Source: Psychromonas sp. psych-6C06 (GTDB lineage Bacteria > Pseudomonadota > Gammaproteobacteria > Enterobacterales > Psychromonadaceae). Taken from it: DNA of 64,000 bases. Both the position numbers and the translations under genes were made by a program. The notes under the pieces were generated by a model, which was not told the origin of the DNA, made no database searches, and saw only the letters and a program-made list of their open reading frames with translations. The DNA is taken from NCBI RefSeq assembly GCF_002835465.1, contig NZ_PIZM01000002.1:486398-550397 (forward strand). Direction: 5' to 3'. Positions 41,648 to 50,523 of this stretch are shown here, piece after piece (the first letter of the stretch is position 1; every line of letters starts with the position of its first letter).

Positions 41648-42385
41648 TTATTTCTCAGCTGTTTCTTCAACAAAACCGTCTGCTTCAGCTGCTACTGCAA
41701 CGTCTGCTTGACGACCTTCTTTAACAGTCAGTGCAGCTGCATCTAAGTACAGTTTGATAGCACGGATAGCATCATCATTACCAGGAACAACGAAATCGAT
41801 GTTATCTGGGCATGAGTTAGTATCTACAACAGCGATAACTGGAATACCTAAGTTATTCGCTTCTTTGATTGCAATGTGCTCGTGATCTGCATCGATTACG
41901 AAGATTACATCTGGGATACCGCCCATGTTTTTGATACCACCAAGTGTTTTTTCAAGTTTCTCTAATTCACGAGAACGCATTAGCGCTTCTTTTTTAGTTA
42001 ACTTGTCAAAAGTACCATCTTGGCTTTGAACTTCAAGGTCTTTCAGACGTTTGATCGATTGACGAACTGTTTTCCAGTTAGTCAACATACCACCTAACCA
42101 ACGGTGATCTACGTAGAATTGATCACAGCTGATTGCAGCTTCTTTAACCGCTTCAGACGCAGCACGTTTAGTACCAACAAAAAGAACTTTACCGTTTTTA
42201 GATGCTTTTGCTTCTAAAAAGTTAAGTGCTTTGTTGAACATTGGAACTGTGTTCTCAAGATTGATGATATGAACTTTATTACGCGCACCAAAAATGAATG
42301 GTTTCATTTTTGGGTTCCAGTAACGAGTTTGGTGACCGAAGTGTACGCCAGCTTGTAGCATATCGCGCATTGATACTGTTGCCAT
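41648..42385 (-). CDS. rpsB: Ribosomal protein S2
   Basis: S2 is a late-binding 30S protein. The 245-aa sequence starts [20 protein letters not shown] and has [53 protein letters not shown] and [23 protein letters not shown], all typical. Length is close to E. coli's 241. The leader upstream carries the conserved S2 autoregulation motif. map and glnD are divergent from it, as in E. coli. Confidence 0.98.
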   Translation of the reverse strand: MATVSMRDMLQAGVHFGHQTRYWNPKMKPFIFGARNKVHIINLENTVPMFNKALNFLEAKASKNGKVLFVGTKRAASEAVKEAAISCDQFYVDHRWLGGMLTNWKTVRQSIKRLKDLEVQSQDGTFDKLTKKEALMRSRELEKLEKTLGGIKNMGGIPDVIFVIDADHEHIAIKEANNLGIPVIAVVDTNSCPDNIDFVVPGNDDAIRAIKLYLDAAALTVKEGRQADVAVAAEADGFVEETAEK

Positions 42386-42490
42386 TTTGAATTTCCTTTA
42401 GTAGGGGTTAGGCCTCCACGTATCCCATAAACTCGACCAGTTTCAAAATATGAAAGCAGCACCCCGAGTTACGTGTCGATACGTGTGTGT
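42386..42490 (-). promoter_or_regulatory. rpsB leader with S2 autoregulation motif
   Basis: On the minus strand the segment at 42404-42426 reads GGGATACGTGGAGGC, then CTAACCCC. This matches the conserved element of gammaproteobacterial rpsB 5' leaders, through which S2 represses its own operon in E. coli. GGGAT/ACCCC ends can pair, enclosing the ACGTGGAGG loop. A second stem seems possible upstream around 42455-42485 (GTATCGACACGTAACTC). The ribosome-binding site AAAGGAAA follows. The rest of the 388-bp rpsB-map gap (42491-42773) is AT-rich promoter DNA without other clear signals. Confidence 0.7.
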
Positions 42491-42773
42491 TATTGTAATT
42501 AACATTTTTAGCGAATTTTCATTATTGAAAACAGCCAAATAACGTTAATAAGTTAAGTGAGTTTTAATGATTCAAAACGAACTATTAAACTCGATGCGCT
42601 TTATATCACATTAACAAAATCAACTCAATTACTGTCCTAGCAAATTTTAAATAATAATGTACAAATAATAGAATCCTTAAAAATAAAGAGGTCAAACTTC
42701 GCTAGCACCTCACCTCATATTTCTTTATAGTTCTATGCTTAACTATCTCAGTAAATTAAGAAGAGAAAATCAG

Positions 42774-43562
42774 ATGGCAGCGAGTATAAAAACACAAGAC
42801 GAAATCGAAAAAATGCGTATTGCAGGGCAGCAGGCTGCAGATGTATTAACTATGATCGAACCTTTCATACAAGTCGGCGTAACGACTAACGAGTTAAATC
42901 AGCGTTGCCATGACTTTATTGTTAATGAACAGGGCGGTATTCCAGCCCCGCTTAATTATCATGGTTTTCCTAAGTCTATTTGTACCTCAGTAAACTATGT
43001 TGTTTGTCACGGCATCCCAAATGACAAACCGTTAAAAGATGGTGATATTGTCAATGTGGATATTACCGTCATTCAAAATGGTTACCATGGTGATACCTCT
43101 AAAATGTTTATGGTCGGCAAAGCTTCTATTTTAGCGCAACGTCTATCACGAGTTGCTCAAGAATGCTTATATATAGGTATTAAAATGGTTAAACCTGGTG
43201 CGCGTTTAGGTGATATTGGTGCAGCTATTCAAAAGCATGCAGAAAATCATAACTACTCCGTAGTACGCGAATATTGTGGTCACGGTATTGGCGCGGTTTT
43301 CCATGAAGAACCACAGGTTCTGCATTACGGTAAAAAAGGCACTGGCGAAACATTAAAAGCAGGACAGTGCTTTACTATTGAACCGATGATCAATGCAGGC
43401 AAACGCAACTGTAAAGTATTAAAAGATGAATGGACTGTTGTCACTAAAGATAAAAAACTATCAGCACAGTGGGAGCATACATTGCTAGTCACTGAAACTG
43501 GCGTTGAAATCTTAACCCTTCGCCCAGAAGAGACAATAGAGCGTATTATTAATCACGATTAA
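42774..43562 (+). CDS. map: Type I methionine aminopeptidase
   Basis: Map removes the initiator methionine from new proteins. The start chosen is the ATG at 42774 (MAASIKTQDEIEKMRIAGQQ), with AAGAGAA upstream, giving 262 aa (E. coli 264). The pita-bread-fold metal ligands are visible in VNVDITVIQNGYHGDTSKMF (two Asp), the His of YCGHGIGAVFHEEPQV, FTIEPMINAG (Glu) and WEHTLLVTETG (Glu). It is divergent from rpsB and followed by glnD. Confidence 0.97.
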   Translation: MAASIKTQDEIEKMRIAGQQAADVLTMIEPFIQVGVTTNELNQRCHDFIVNEQGGIPAPLNYHGFPKSICTSVNYVVCHGIPNDKPLKDGDIVNVDITVIQNGYHGDTSKMFMVGKASILAQRLSRVAQECLYIGIKMVKPGARLGDIGAAIQKHAENHNYSVVREYCGHGIGAVFHEEPQVLHYGKKGTGETLKAGQCFTIEPMINAGKRNCKVLKDEWTVVTKDKKLSAQWEHTLLVTETGVEILTLRPEETIERIINHD

Positions 43563-43664
43563 TCTAATTACTCTCCTTCATTACTGCATAAGTGATGAAG
43601 GCCTGAAGTATGCTAGCGTCACACTTTCAAGTCGGCGCTATGTTCAAACAATCCAGAGGTAGGT

Positions 43665-46277
43665 ATGGATTTCGAAAAGTTCTCTCCAAACAATATCAGC
43701 GCAGATAATCTCACCATTCCTTTCATTAAAAACCATATTCAAAGCTTCAATGATTGGCAAGTTGATGCCTTTAAAGGTAAACAAGATATTAGTAAATTAG
43801 TGCAACAACGTGCACGTTATATCGATGATTTATTAGCGCTTTTGTGGGATTTTGTTGGATTGAATGAAAGCTATGACCTGTCTTTAATTGCGGTAGGCGG
43901 ATATGGCCGTGGGGAACTTCATCCTCGCTCAGATATTGATCTCTTGATACTTTCTGAATCTGGCTTTAGTGAGCAATCTGAACAAAAAATTAGCCAACTT
44001 ATTACTCTACTTTGGGATTTAAAGCTCGATGTGGGTCAAAGTGTACGTACTCTTGAGGATTGTTATGAGCAGGGCAAGAATGACATCACTATTGCAACCA
44101 GCATGCTCGAGGCCCGTTACTTAGTTGGTAACAAACAAACCTTTAAAAAATTACAAGGACTACTGGAAAGTGAAAGTTTCTGGCCCTCTAATCAATTTTT
44201 TATCGCCAAAAAAGAGGAGCAGATTGGTCGCCATAAATCCTGCCACGGAGATGGGTACAGTTTAGAGCCCGATATCAAAAACGGCCCGGGTGGTTTACGA
44301 GATTTACAAACCGTAGCCTGGATCTCCAAATGCCATTTTAATGCTCACAGCTTATTGGAACTCACTAGTTTTAACTACATAACACCGAGTGAATATCGTG
44401 AGTTAGTTGATTGCCAAACTTTTCTTTGGACTATTCGATTTGCCCTGCACACCGTCACTAAGCGCCCAGATAATCGTTTGCTTTTTGATTTCCAAAATGA
44501 GGTTGCCGCATTATTAGGTTATAGCGGCACGGGTAATCAAGCGATTGAGCAGATGATGAAGGCGTTTTACCAAACGATTCATCGCGTTAAAGAGCTCAAT
44601 GACATGTTATTGCAATATTTTGATGAAGCGATTTTAGGCAACTTAAATCAGCAAATTGAAAATATTGATGAGCACTTCCAGCTTCGCGATCATATGATCG
44701 AGTTAAAAACAGCCACTCTTTTTACTGATCGCCCCGAGATGATCCTACAACTCTTTTTACATGTAGCCAAAGATCCCCGTATCCAAGGTATCTACTCTCC
44801 TACATTACGTGAGCTACGCGAAGCACGTCGCTGCTTAACCCAGTGGCTACAAAACATTCCTGAGTGTCGCATTATCTTTATGGAAATTGTTCGTCATCCA
44901 CGTGGTATGGGGTTACCGCTAACATTGATGCATAAATATGGCGTATTAGCGGCCTATATTCCGCAATGGAGTCGTATTGTTGGCCAAATGCAGTTTGATC
45001 TATTTCATGCTTATACCGTTGACGAACACACCCACAAACTCATTAAAAATATTTATAAGTATCCAGTTACCAAAGAGATACATCCACTCGCCCATGAGAT
45101 TTATAGCTACCTAGAAAAGCCAGAATTGCTGTTTTTAGCAGCTATTTTTCACGATATTGCCAAAGGGCAAAAAGGCGATCACTCTACACTCGGCGCTGTT
45201 GATGCCTGTGCATTTTGTGAATTACACGGTCTTGGTCGCTACGAAAGTAAATTTGTTGCATGGTTGATTAAAGAGCATTTAACCATGTCCGTCACCGCAC
45301 AACGACGTGATATTAGTGACGCGCGAGTTATTATTGAATTTGCAAAAGTCGTGCGAGATGAAAAACACCTTAACTTCCTATTCTGTTTAACGGTTGCTGA
45401 CATTTGTGCGACCAATGAAGATACGTGGAATAGCTGGAAAGGTACTTTACTTCGTGAACTCTACTACAGCACACAGAAAATGCTGCGCCGTGGCCTTGAG
45501 AATCCACCTGATATTCGCGATCGAATTCGCGATAGGCAACGCAAGGCATTAGCACTACTCGTTGAGCAGAACATTCCTGAAAGCGCCGTTAAAGCCTTGT
45601 GGAAACGCTTTAATCTAAACTATTTTTTCCGCTACAATTCGGTGCAAATTGTATGGCATACCACCCATCTTTTACAGCATAAAGATCACAGTCAACCAAT
45701 GGTGCTAATTAGTGATCAGAATGCGCGTGGGGCAACTGAAATTTTTGTTTACCATAAAGATATGCCGGTGCTATTTTCATCGGTTGTCACAGAAATAGAT
45801 AATAAAAAGCTCAGTGTTCACGATGCAAAGATACTTTCAAGCCGTGATGACTTTTCTCTCAGTACCTTTACCGTCTTAGAGCAAGATGGCGAGCATATTG
45901 ATCCTGATAAAAAACAGCGTCTGAAAAGTGCGATTGAGATGGCCTTGCTTGAACCGGAGCAGGTAAATACACAACAAACGCGTTTAATGCGCATTAAACG
46001 CCAGTTTAAATTTGAGCCCGAAATTACCTTTTTACCGACAAAACGTAAACGTACTCAAATTGAAGTAGTTGCCTTCGACGCACCTGGTATACTCGCTAAC
46101 ATTGGCGAAGTATTTATGATGAGTGGTTTAGTCTTAGATACCGCAAAAATCACCACAATTGGCGAGCGAGCAGAAGATCTATTTATTGTTTCTACTGAAG
46201 ATGGTGATGCATTAACTGAGCAACAAGAAGAGAACCTAAAAGCACAATTAATTGCGGAGCTAAGCCCAGATAGCTGA
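43665..46277 (+). CDS. glnD: Bifunctional uridylyltransferase/uridylyl-removing enzyme GlnD
   Basis: GlnD senses glutamine and uridylylates or deuridylylates PII (GlnB/GlnK), which controls glutamine synthetase. The 870-aa protein has a nucleotidyltransferase domain (GGYGRGELHPRSDIDLLI, about 78-95), a GlnE-like helical region, an HD hydrolase domain (IFHDIAKGQKGDHS, about 490-505) and two C-terminal ACT domains (about 685-760 and 795-865; EVVAFDAPGILANIGEVF). E. coli GlnD is about 20 aa longer, mostly at the ends. A GGTAGGT ribosome-binding site precedes the ATG. The map-glnD order is as in E. coli; dapD does not follow. Confidence 0.97.
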   Translation: MDFEKFSPNNISADNLTIPFIKNHIQSFNDWQVDAFKGKQDISKLVQQRARYIDDLLALLWDFVGLNESYDLSLIAVGGYGRGELHPRSDIDLLILSESGFSEQSEQKISQLITLLWDLKLDVGQSVRTLEDCYEQGKNDITIATSMLEARYLVGNKQTFKKLQGLLESESFWPSNQFFIAKKEEQIGRHKSCHGDGYSLEPDIKNGPGGLRDLQTVAWISKCHFNAHSLLELTSFNYITPSEYRELVDCQTFLWTIRFALHTVTKRPDNRLLFDFQNEVAALLGYSGTGNQAIEQMMKAFYQTIHRVKELNDMLLQYFDEAILGNLNQQIENIDEHFQLRDHMIELKTATLFTDRPEMILQLFLHVAKDPRIQGIYSPTLRELREARRCLTQWLQNIPECRIIFMEIVRHPRGMGLPLTLMHKYGVLAAYIPQWSRIVGQMQFDLFHAYTVDEHTHKLIKNIYKYPVTKEIHPLAHEIYSYLEKPELLFLAAIFHDIAKGQKGDHSTLGAVDACAFCELHGLGRYESKFVAWLIKEHLTMSVTAQRRDISDARVIIEFAKVVRDEKHLNFLFCLTVADICATNEDTWNSWKGTLLRELYYSTQKMLRRGLENPPDIRDRIRDRQRKALALLVEQNIPESAVKALWKRFNLNYFFRYNSVQIVWHTTHLLQHKDHSQPMVLISDQNARGATEIFVYHKDMPVLFSSVVTEIDNKKLSVHDAKILSSRDDFSLSTFTVLEQDGEHIDPDKKQRLKSAIEMALLEPEQVNTQQTRLMRIKRQFKFEPEITFLPTKRKRTQIEVVAFDAPGILANIGEVFMMSGLVLDTAKITTIGERAEDLFIVSTEDGDALTEQQEENLKAQLIAELSPDS

Positions 46278-46337
46278 TATTGGGCGGAAAAGTAGCACTG
46301 AGTGTTCAGAATCACTTCTGTTCACTCGCGTTCTTAC

Positions 46338-47390
46338 TTATTGGCTAAACAACACAAAATGGTGATTAAGAATCGACAGCGTCACCTTATCTCCAACTTG
46401 AAAATTTTCCTGCAAATTACTCTGCTTAACGATATAAAGCTGACCTTTAAAGCTTACCGTAAACTGCTGAAATGCTCCTAAAAAGTCAATATCAGCAATC
46501 GTTGCTTCACCATCTGTAGAAGCATTAATTGCAATCTGCTCTGGGCGTAATAATAGTTGTAACGCATCCCCCTGTTGATATTGAGTAATATTGTCACTGA
46601 CAAATACCCCCAAATCAGACTTAAAGCTATTTTCAGTTAATACCTGTACATCAATGTAATTACTCTGTCCCATAAAATCAGCAACATAACGCGAATTAGG
46701 ATAACTATAGAGTTCCTGCGGTGCACCTATCTGGATAATTTTTCCGGCCTGCATTAATGCAATTTTGTCTGCAAAAGCAAAACCTTCCTCTTTTGAGTGC
46801 GTTACAAACAATGCGCTCATTTGGTGCTTTTTAAGTAATAATCGAATCTCTTTAATCAGCTGAAAACGAACATGTTGGTCAAGATTTGAAAAAGGCTCAT
46901 CTAACAACATCAACTCCGGTTGGTATGCTAAAGCACGTGCAATCGCAATTCGTTGTTGCTGCCCCCCTGAAAGTTGATGAGGGAAGCGCTGTGCATACTC
47001 ACTCAATTGTACCAATGACAACACATTCTCGACGCGTTTTTTCTTTTCATCAAAACGCATTTTTTGTAACGAAAAAGCAATGTTATCAAATACGCTAAGG
47101 TGTGGAAAAAGTGCATAATCCTGAAAGATTAACCCTACTTTACGTTTTTCTGGTGGCATATTGACGTTATCGTCATTAACCACATTGCCATTGATACTGA
47201 TATTGCCACTCAACTCCGACTGTAATCCAGATACAGCCCGTAATAATGTCGTTTTCCCACAACCACTCTCGCCAAGTAAGCAAACAATTTCATTGTCTTG
47301 TAACGTAAGATGAAGGTTTTTTAAAATATGATTTTGTTGCTGATAACCTTGATAAAAGCAGTTCAAATTTTTAATTACTAACGCAGACAT
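46338..47390 (-). CDS. fbpC: Ferric iron ABC transporter ATP-binding protein
   Basis: This is the ATPase of an FbpABC/AfuABC-type ferric-iron importer. The 350-aa protein has Walker A GESGCGKT (40-47), Q-loop FQDYALFPH, signature LSGGQQQRIAIARAL and Walker B LMLLDEPFSNLD. A C-terminal TOBE-type regulatory domain (about 240-350; LLLRPEQIAIN) is present. The start overlaps the permease stop by one base, so the three genes are coupled. Close relatives transport sulfate, spermidine or phosphonates; the FbpA tyrosines and Fur-like boxes favour iron. Confidence 0.9.
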   Translation of the reverse strand: MSALVIKNLNCFYQGYQQQNHILKNLHLTLQDNEIVCLLGESGCGKTTLLRAVSGLQSELSGNISINGNVVNDDNVNMPPEKRKVGLIFQDYALFPHLSVFDNIAFSLQKMRFDEKKKRVENVLSLVQLSEYAQRFPHQLSGGQQQRIAIARALAYQPELMLLDEPFSNLDQHVRFQLIKEIRLLLKKHQMSALFVTHSKEEGFAFADKIALMQAGKIIQIGAPQELYSYPNSRYVADFMGQSNYIDVQVLTENSFKSDLGVFVSDNITQYQQGDALQLLLRPEQIAINASTDGEATIADIDFLGAFQQFTVSFKGQLYIVKQSNLQENFQVGDKVTLSILNHHFVLFSQ

Positions 47391-49024
47391 TAACTGGCCT
47401 TCTCTAACAAACGATTGACAACAATAAAGGGCACTAGGCCAATTAATACAATAAGTAATGCAGGCAACGCAGCATATTCAATCATCTCATCGGAGACAAA
47501 TTGATAAACATAGGTAGCCAAGGTTTCAAAGTTAAATGGACGTAATAAAAGGGCTGTAGGTAACTCTTTCATCGCCTCTATAAATACTAAGATAAAAGCC
47601 GTTAACATCCCTTTTTTAATTAATGGAAGGTTAACTCGGCGAATTGTTTGTCCAGCCGTTTGGCCGAGTGAGCGAGATGCAAGATCTAACGAAGGGGAAA
47701 CTTGCGCTAAACTACTATCGATACTTCCCACTGCTATCGCACTAAAACGGACTAAATAACCGACCACCAAGATAAACAACGTACCAGAAAAGAGTAAACC
47801 AACACGTGAAAAACCAAACTCAACAAGTTGCCGGTTAAACCACAAATCTAAACTGGTAAAAGGGATCAACACACCAATCGCCACAACAGTCCCCGGCACG
47901 GCATAACCTAATGAAGAAAGGCGAATACACATTTTAGCGAATAATCCGGGCGATAAGCGCTGATAAAAATTAACAAAAAGGGCAATAATAAGCGCGATTG
48001 AAGCAACGATGCTCGCCAGCCAAAAACTATTTAACGTATATTGCCAAAGCTCTTCATTAAGCGATACAGAAAAATAATGAACTGCATAAGAGAGAAGCGC
48101 ACACAGTGGCAATAAGAATGCAAAAAAGAGTAATCCCCATAAAAAGCCTAAAACAGCCCAGCGATGCCAGCCAAACAACTGAAAGCGCAACTCCGTATGA
48201 GTTGCACCACTTCTCTGATAAATTTTTTGTTTACGCCGACTATGGTTTTCTAGGCTAATTAGAATAACTAACGCAAGTAACATTAGCGAAGATATTTTAG
48301 CGGCAGTTGTTAAACTACCCAGCTCTAACCACGTATCATAAACCGCTGTAGTGAGGGTATTCACGGCAAAGTAATTAACCGTTGCAAAGTCTCCTAATGT
48401 TTCCATTGCAATCAGCGATAAACCAACCGCCATTGCCGAACGTGACAGCGGAAATGAAACACGCTTAAAAGCTTGTAATGGAGAAAGACCTAAAGTTCTA
48501 GCAGCTTGAAATAGTCCACCCGACTGACCAAGAAATGCACCACGCAACAGGAGATATAAATAAGGATAAAGCGTTAAGGCTAAAATAACGATGGCACCAT
48601 TAGCAGTGCGAATATCGGGAAAGTAATAATCACTCACTGATTGCCAGTGCATGAATTCACGTAAAAAACGCTGAATCGGCCCACTAAAGTCCAATAGGTC
48701 TGTATACACAATAGCAACAATATAAGGCGGAATAGCGAGAGGAAGCATCAAGCACCATTGCAACAGCGAACGGCTAGGAAAATCACAACAAGCAATAAAC
48801 CAAGCGCTGGGTAATGCAAAGCAAAAGCTTAATAATAAAACGCCAGCGATAACGCCGAGGGTAGTCAGTGTGTAATCAAGAAGGACAGTATCGATAAGGT
48901 GCTGAAAACTGCCACTCTCATCAACGGAAAAAGCACTCATTACGAGTGCTAATATTGGCAATACTAATAAAAAAGTTACTCCCCATGGGAGTAACTTATA
49001 AAACGAAAATTTCTTAGAGATCAA
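47390..49024 (-). CDS. fbpB: Ferric iron ABC transporter permease (fused two-copy)
   Basis: This 544-aa inner-membrane permease has about twelve TM segments formed by two homologous halves. Each half has a BPD_transp_1 EAA-loop: ARTLGLSPLQAFKRVSFPL (about 184-202) and SRSLGQTAGQTIRRVNLPL (about 450-470). The arrangement is the FbpB/SfuB layout. It overlaps the fbpA end by 11 bp and the fbpC start by 1 bp. Confidence 0.92.
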   Translation of the reverse strand: MISKKFSFYKLLPWGVTFLLVLPILALVMSAFSVDESGSFQHLIDTVLLDYTLTTLGVIAGVLLLSFCFALPSAWFIACCDFPSRSLLQWCLMLPLAIPPYIVAIVYTDLLDFSGPIQRFLREFMHWQSVSDYYFPDIRTANGAIVILALTLYPYLYLLLRGAFLGQSGGLFQAARTLGLSPLQAFKRVSFPLSRSAMAVGLSLIAMETLGDFATVNYFAVNTLTTAVYDTWLELGSLTTAAKISSLMLLALVILISLENHSRRKQKIYQRSGATHTELRFQLFGWHRWAVLGFLWGLLFFAFLLPLCALLSYAVHYFSVSLNEELWQYTLNSFWLASIVASIALIIALFVNFYQRLSPGLFAKMCIRLSSLGYAVPGTVVAIGVLIPFTSLDLWFNRQLVEFGFSRVGLLFSGTLFILVVGYLVRFSAIAVGSIDSSLAQVSPSLDLASRSLGQTAGQTIRRVNLPLIKKGMLTAFILVFIEAMKELPTALLLRPFNFETLATYVYQFVSDEMIEYAALPALLIVLIGLVPFIVVNRLLEKAS

Positions 49025-50030
49025 ACTTCACTTCATCCAATAGTTTAACTGCTGCTTTATGTTGCTTAGCAATATCAGCCAGCGGTAAAACATCTGCTTT
49101 AAATTCGCCCCATGATGCAACTAATTTTGAAGGTTGTACACCTACTTTTACTGGGTATTCATAATTTACTTCAGCATACATCTGCTGAGCAGTATCACCC
49201 GATAAAAATTCCATCAATTTGATTGCATTATCTTTGTTTGGTGCATATTTAGCTAAAACAACACCACTTACATTAACATGTGAACCGGTTGTCTTTTGAT
49301 TAGGGAAGTTGATACTTACCGCTTCAGCCCAACTAACCTGCTTTGGATTTTCTAGCATTTTACCTAAGTAATAGTTATTACCTAGTGCATAATCACACAG
49401 GCCATCTTTTACTGCTTTTACTTGAGCACGATCGTTACCTTGTGGTTTACGCGCAAGGTTTTCTTTTACTTTTTCAAGCCATACCTTGGCATTCTCTTCA
49501 CCTTCATGTGCAATCACAGACGCAACTAATGATACATTGTATGGATGTTTGCCTGAACGTGTACAAATTTTGCCTTTGAATTCTGGTTTAGCAAGATCTT
49601 GGTAAGTGATATCAACAGGGCCAACACGATCTGCAGAAGAATAGATATTACGCACGCGGGTTGTTAAAGCAAACCACTGATTATCTGGATCACGATATTG
49701 AGTTGGTATGTTTTTATTTAATGTATCACTGTTTACAGTCTGAGTTAAATCTTGGCTAGTTAGTTTAACAAGACGGCTAATGTCAGTTGTTAATACCAAA
49801 TCAGCAGGTGAAAGTTCACCTTCACGTTTAACACGCTCGATTAAACCTTTTTTAGCAAATAAAATATTTACTTTAACGCCAGTTTCTTTTGTAAACTTCT
49901 CCATAATAGGCTCAATTAAGAAAGCTTGACGGAAAGAATAAACATTCACTTCTTCAGCAATTGCTGTAAGTGAAGTTGCAGTAAGAGCAAGCATCGTAAG
50001 GCTACGAGCAAATAGTTTTTTTGGTGACAT
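49014..50030 (-). CDS. fbpA: Periplasmic ferric-iron-binding protein
   Basis: FbpA carries Fe3+ in the periplasm to the FbpBC transporter. The start chosen is the ATG at 50030 (MSPKKLFARSLTMLALTATS), with GGATAAAT upstream, which gives a good signal peptide cut near AIAEE and 338 aa; the longer frame adds a spurious hydrophobic lead. The adjacent Tyr220-Tyr221 (ALGNNYYLGKM) match the paired iron-ligand tyrosines of Haemophilus FbpA. The N-terminal VNVYSFRQAFLIEP is the FutA/IdiA-like form. Two Fur-like boxes lie just upstream. Confidence 0.93.
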   Translation of the reverse strand: MSPKKLFARSLTMLALTATSLTAIAEEVNVYSFRQAFLIEPIMEKFTKETGVKVNILFAKKGLIERVKREGELSPADLVLTTDISRLVKLTSQDLTQTVNSDTLNKNIPTQYRDPDNQWFALTTRVRNIYSSADRVGPVDITYQDLAKPEFKGKICTRSGKHPYNVSLVASVIAHEGEENAKVWLEKVKENLARKPQGNDRAQVKAVKDGLCDYALGNNYYLGKMLENPKQVSWAEAVSINFPNQKTTGSHVNVSGVVLAKYAPNKDNAIKLMEFLSGDTAQQMYAEVNYEYPVKVGVQPSKLVASWGEFKADVLPLADIAKQHKAAVKLLDEVKFDL

Positions 50031-50045
50031 ATAATTTATCCAAAT

Positions 50046-50064
50046 GGTAATAGTTATCAATATG
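50046..50064. promoter_or_regulatory. Fur-like box, proximal
   Basis: GGTAATAGTTATCAATATG matches 13 of 19 positions of the Fur consensus GATAATGATAATCATTATC by eye. It lies 15 bases before the fbpA start codon, in the leader or promoter. Confidence 0.45.
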
Positions 50065-50072
50065 AAAAGGAT

Positions 50073-50091
50073 TGTAATGATAATGATTCCT
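50073..50091. promoter_or_regulatory. Fur-like box, distal
   Basis: TGTAATGATAATGATTCCT matches 13 of 19 positions of the Fur consensus, with an exact TAATGATAAT core. It sits nine bases upstream of the proximal box. Tandem Fur boxes fit iron-repressed control of fbpABC. Confidence 0.6.
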
Positions 50092-50216
50092 GTTTGCAAC
50101 CTATTATTTGAATTTTTATATGCGTGAATCGCTTCAACTTTTCTTCATCTGACACAGCAAACTTGTTTATTTTGAGTATAATATTCAATAATTACATTAA
50201 CTAAGGGTATATCTCC

Positions 50217-50459
50217 ATGGAACAAACAGTTCAAGAAGTGATTAATGCGGTCGGTGGCTCAAACAATATTAGTAGTTGTACAAATTGCATGACACGTCTG
50301 CGTTTAACGCTGAATGATGATAGCAATGTTGATCGTGCTAAAGTAAAAGCTATTTCAGGAGTATTTGGCATTATAGAGGCGGATGAGCAATTTCAAATCG
50401 TACTCGGTCCTGGAAAAGCGCAAAAAGCGGCAGATACACTTAATAAGTTAGTTGCTTAA
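50217..50459 (+). CDS. Orphan single-domain PTS EIIB (glucose/maltose type)
   Basis: The 80-aa protein is a complete glucose-type EIIB domain with nothing fused to it. The phospho-acceptor is Cys24 in SSCTNCMTRLRL, the usual C(M/A)TRLR motif, and VKAISGVFGIIEADEQFQIVLGPG follows. EIIB normally passes phosphate from EIIA to sugar bound by EIIC, but no EIIC or EIIA is adjacent. It may serve an EIIC encoded elsewhere or act as a regulatory phosphoprotein. AAGGG lies ahead of the ATG and a terminator follows directly, so it is a single-gene transcript. Confidence 0.9.
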   Translation: MEQTVQEVINAVGGSNNISSCTNCMTRLRLTLNDDSNVDRAKVKAISGVFGIIEADEQFQIVLGPGKAQKAADTLNKLVA

Positions 50460-50464
50460 ATACA

Positions 50465-50503
50465 AAAGGCTACGTTAAATACTAACGTAGCCTTTAATTT
50501 TTT
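50465..50503. terminator. Intrinsic terminator after the EIIB gene
   Basis: AAAGGCTACGTTA-N5-TAACGTAGCCTTT is a perfect 13-pair stem followed by AATTTTTTTG. It lies between the convergent EIIB and flrC genes and should work mainly for EIIB. Confidence 0.9.
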
Positions 50504-50523
50504 TGTTATTATTCCTATTAAAA

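Noticed and set aside
46278-46337. Terminator between glnD and fbpC
   Set aside because: An imperfect repeat around AGTGTTCAGAA/TTCTGTTCACT is visible, but the pairing has several mismatches and no T-run.
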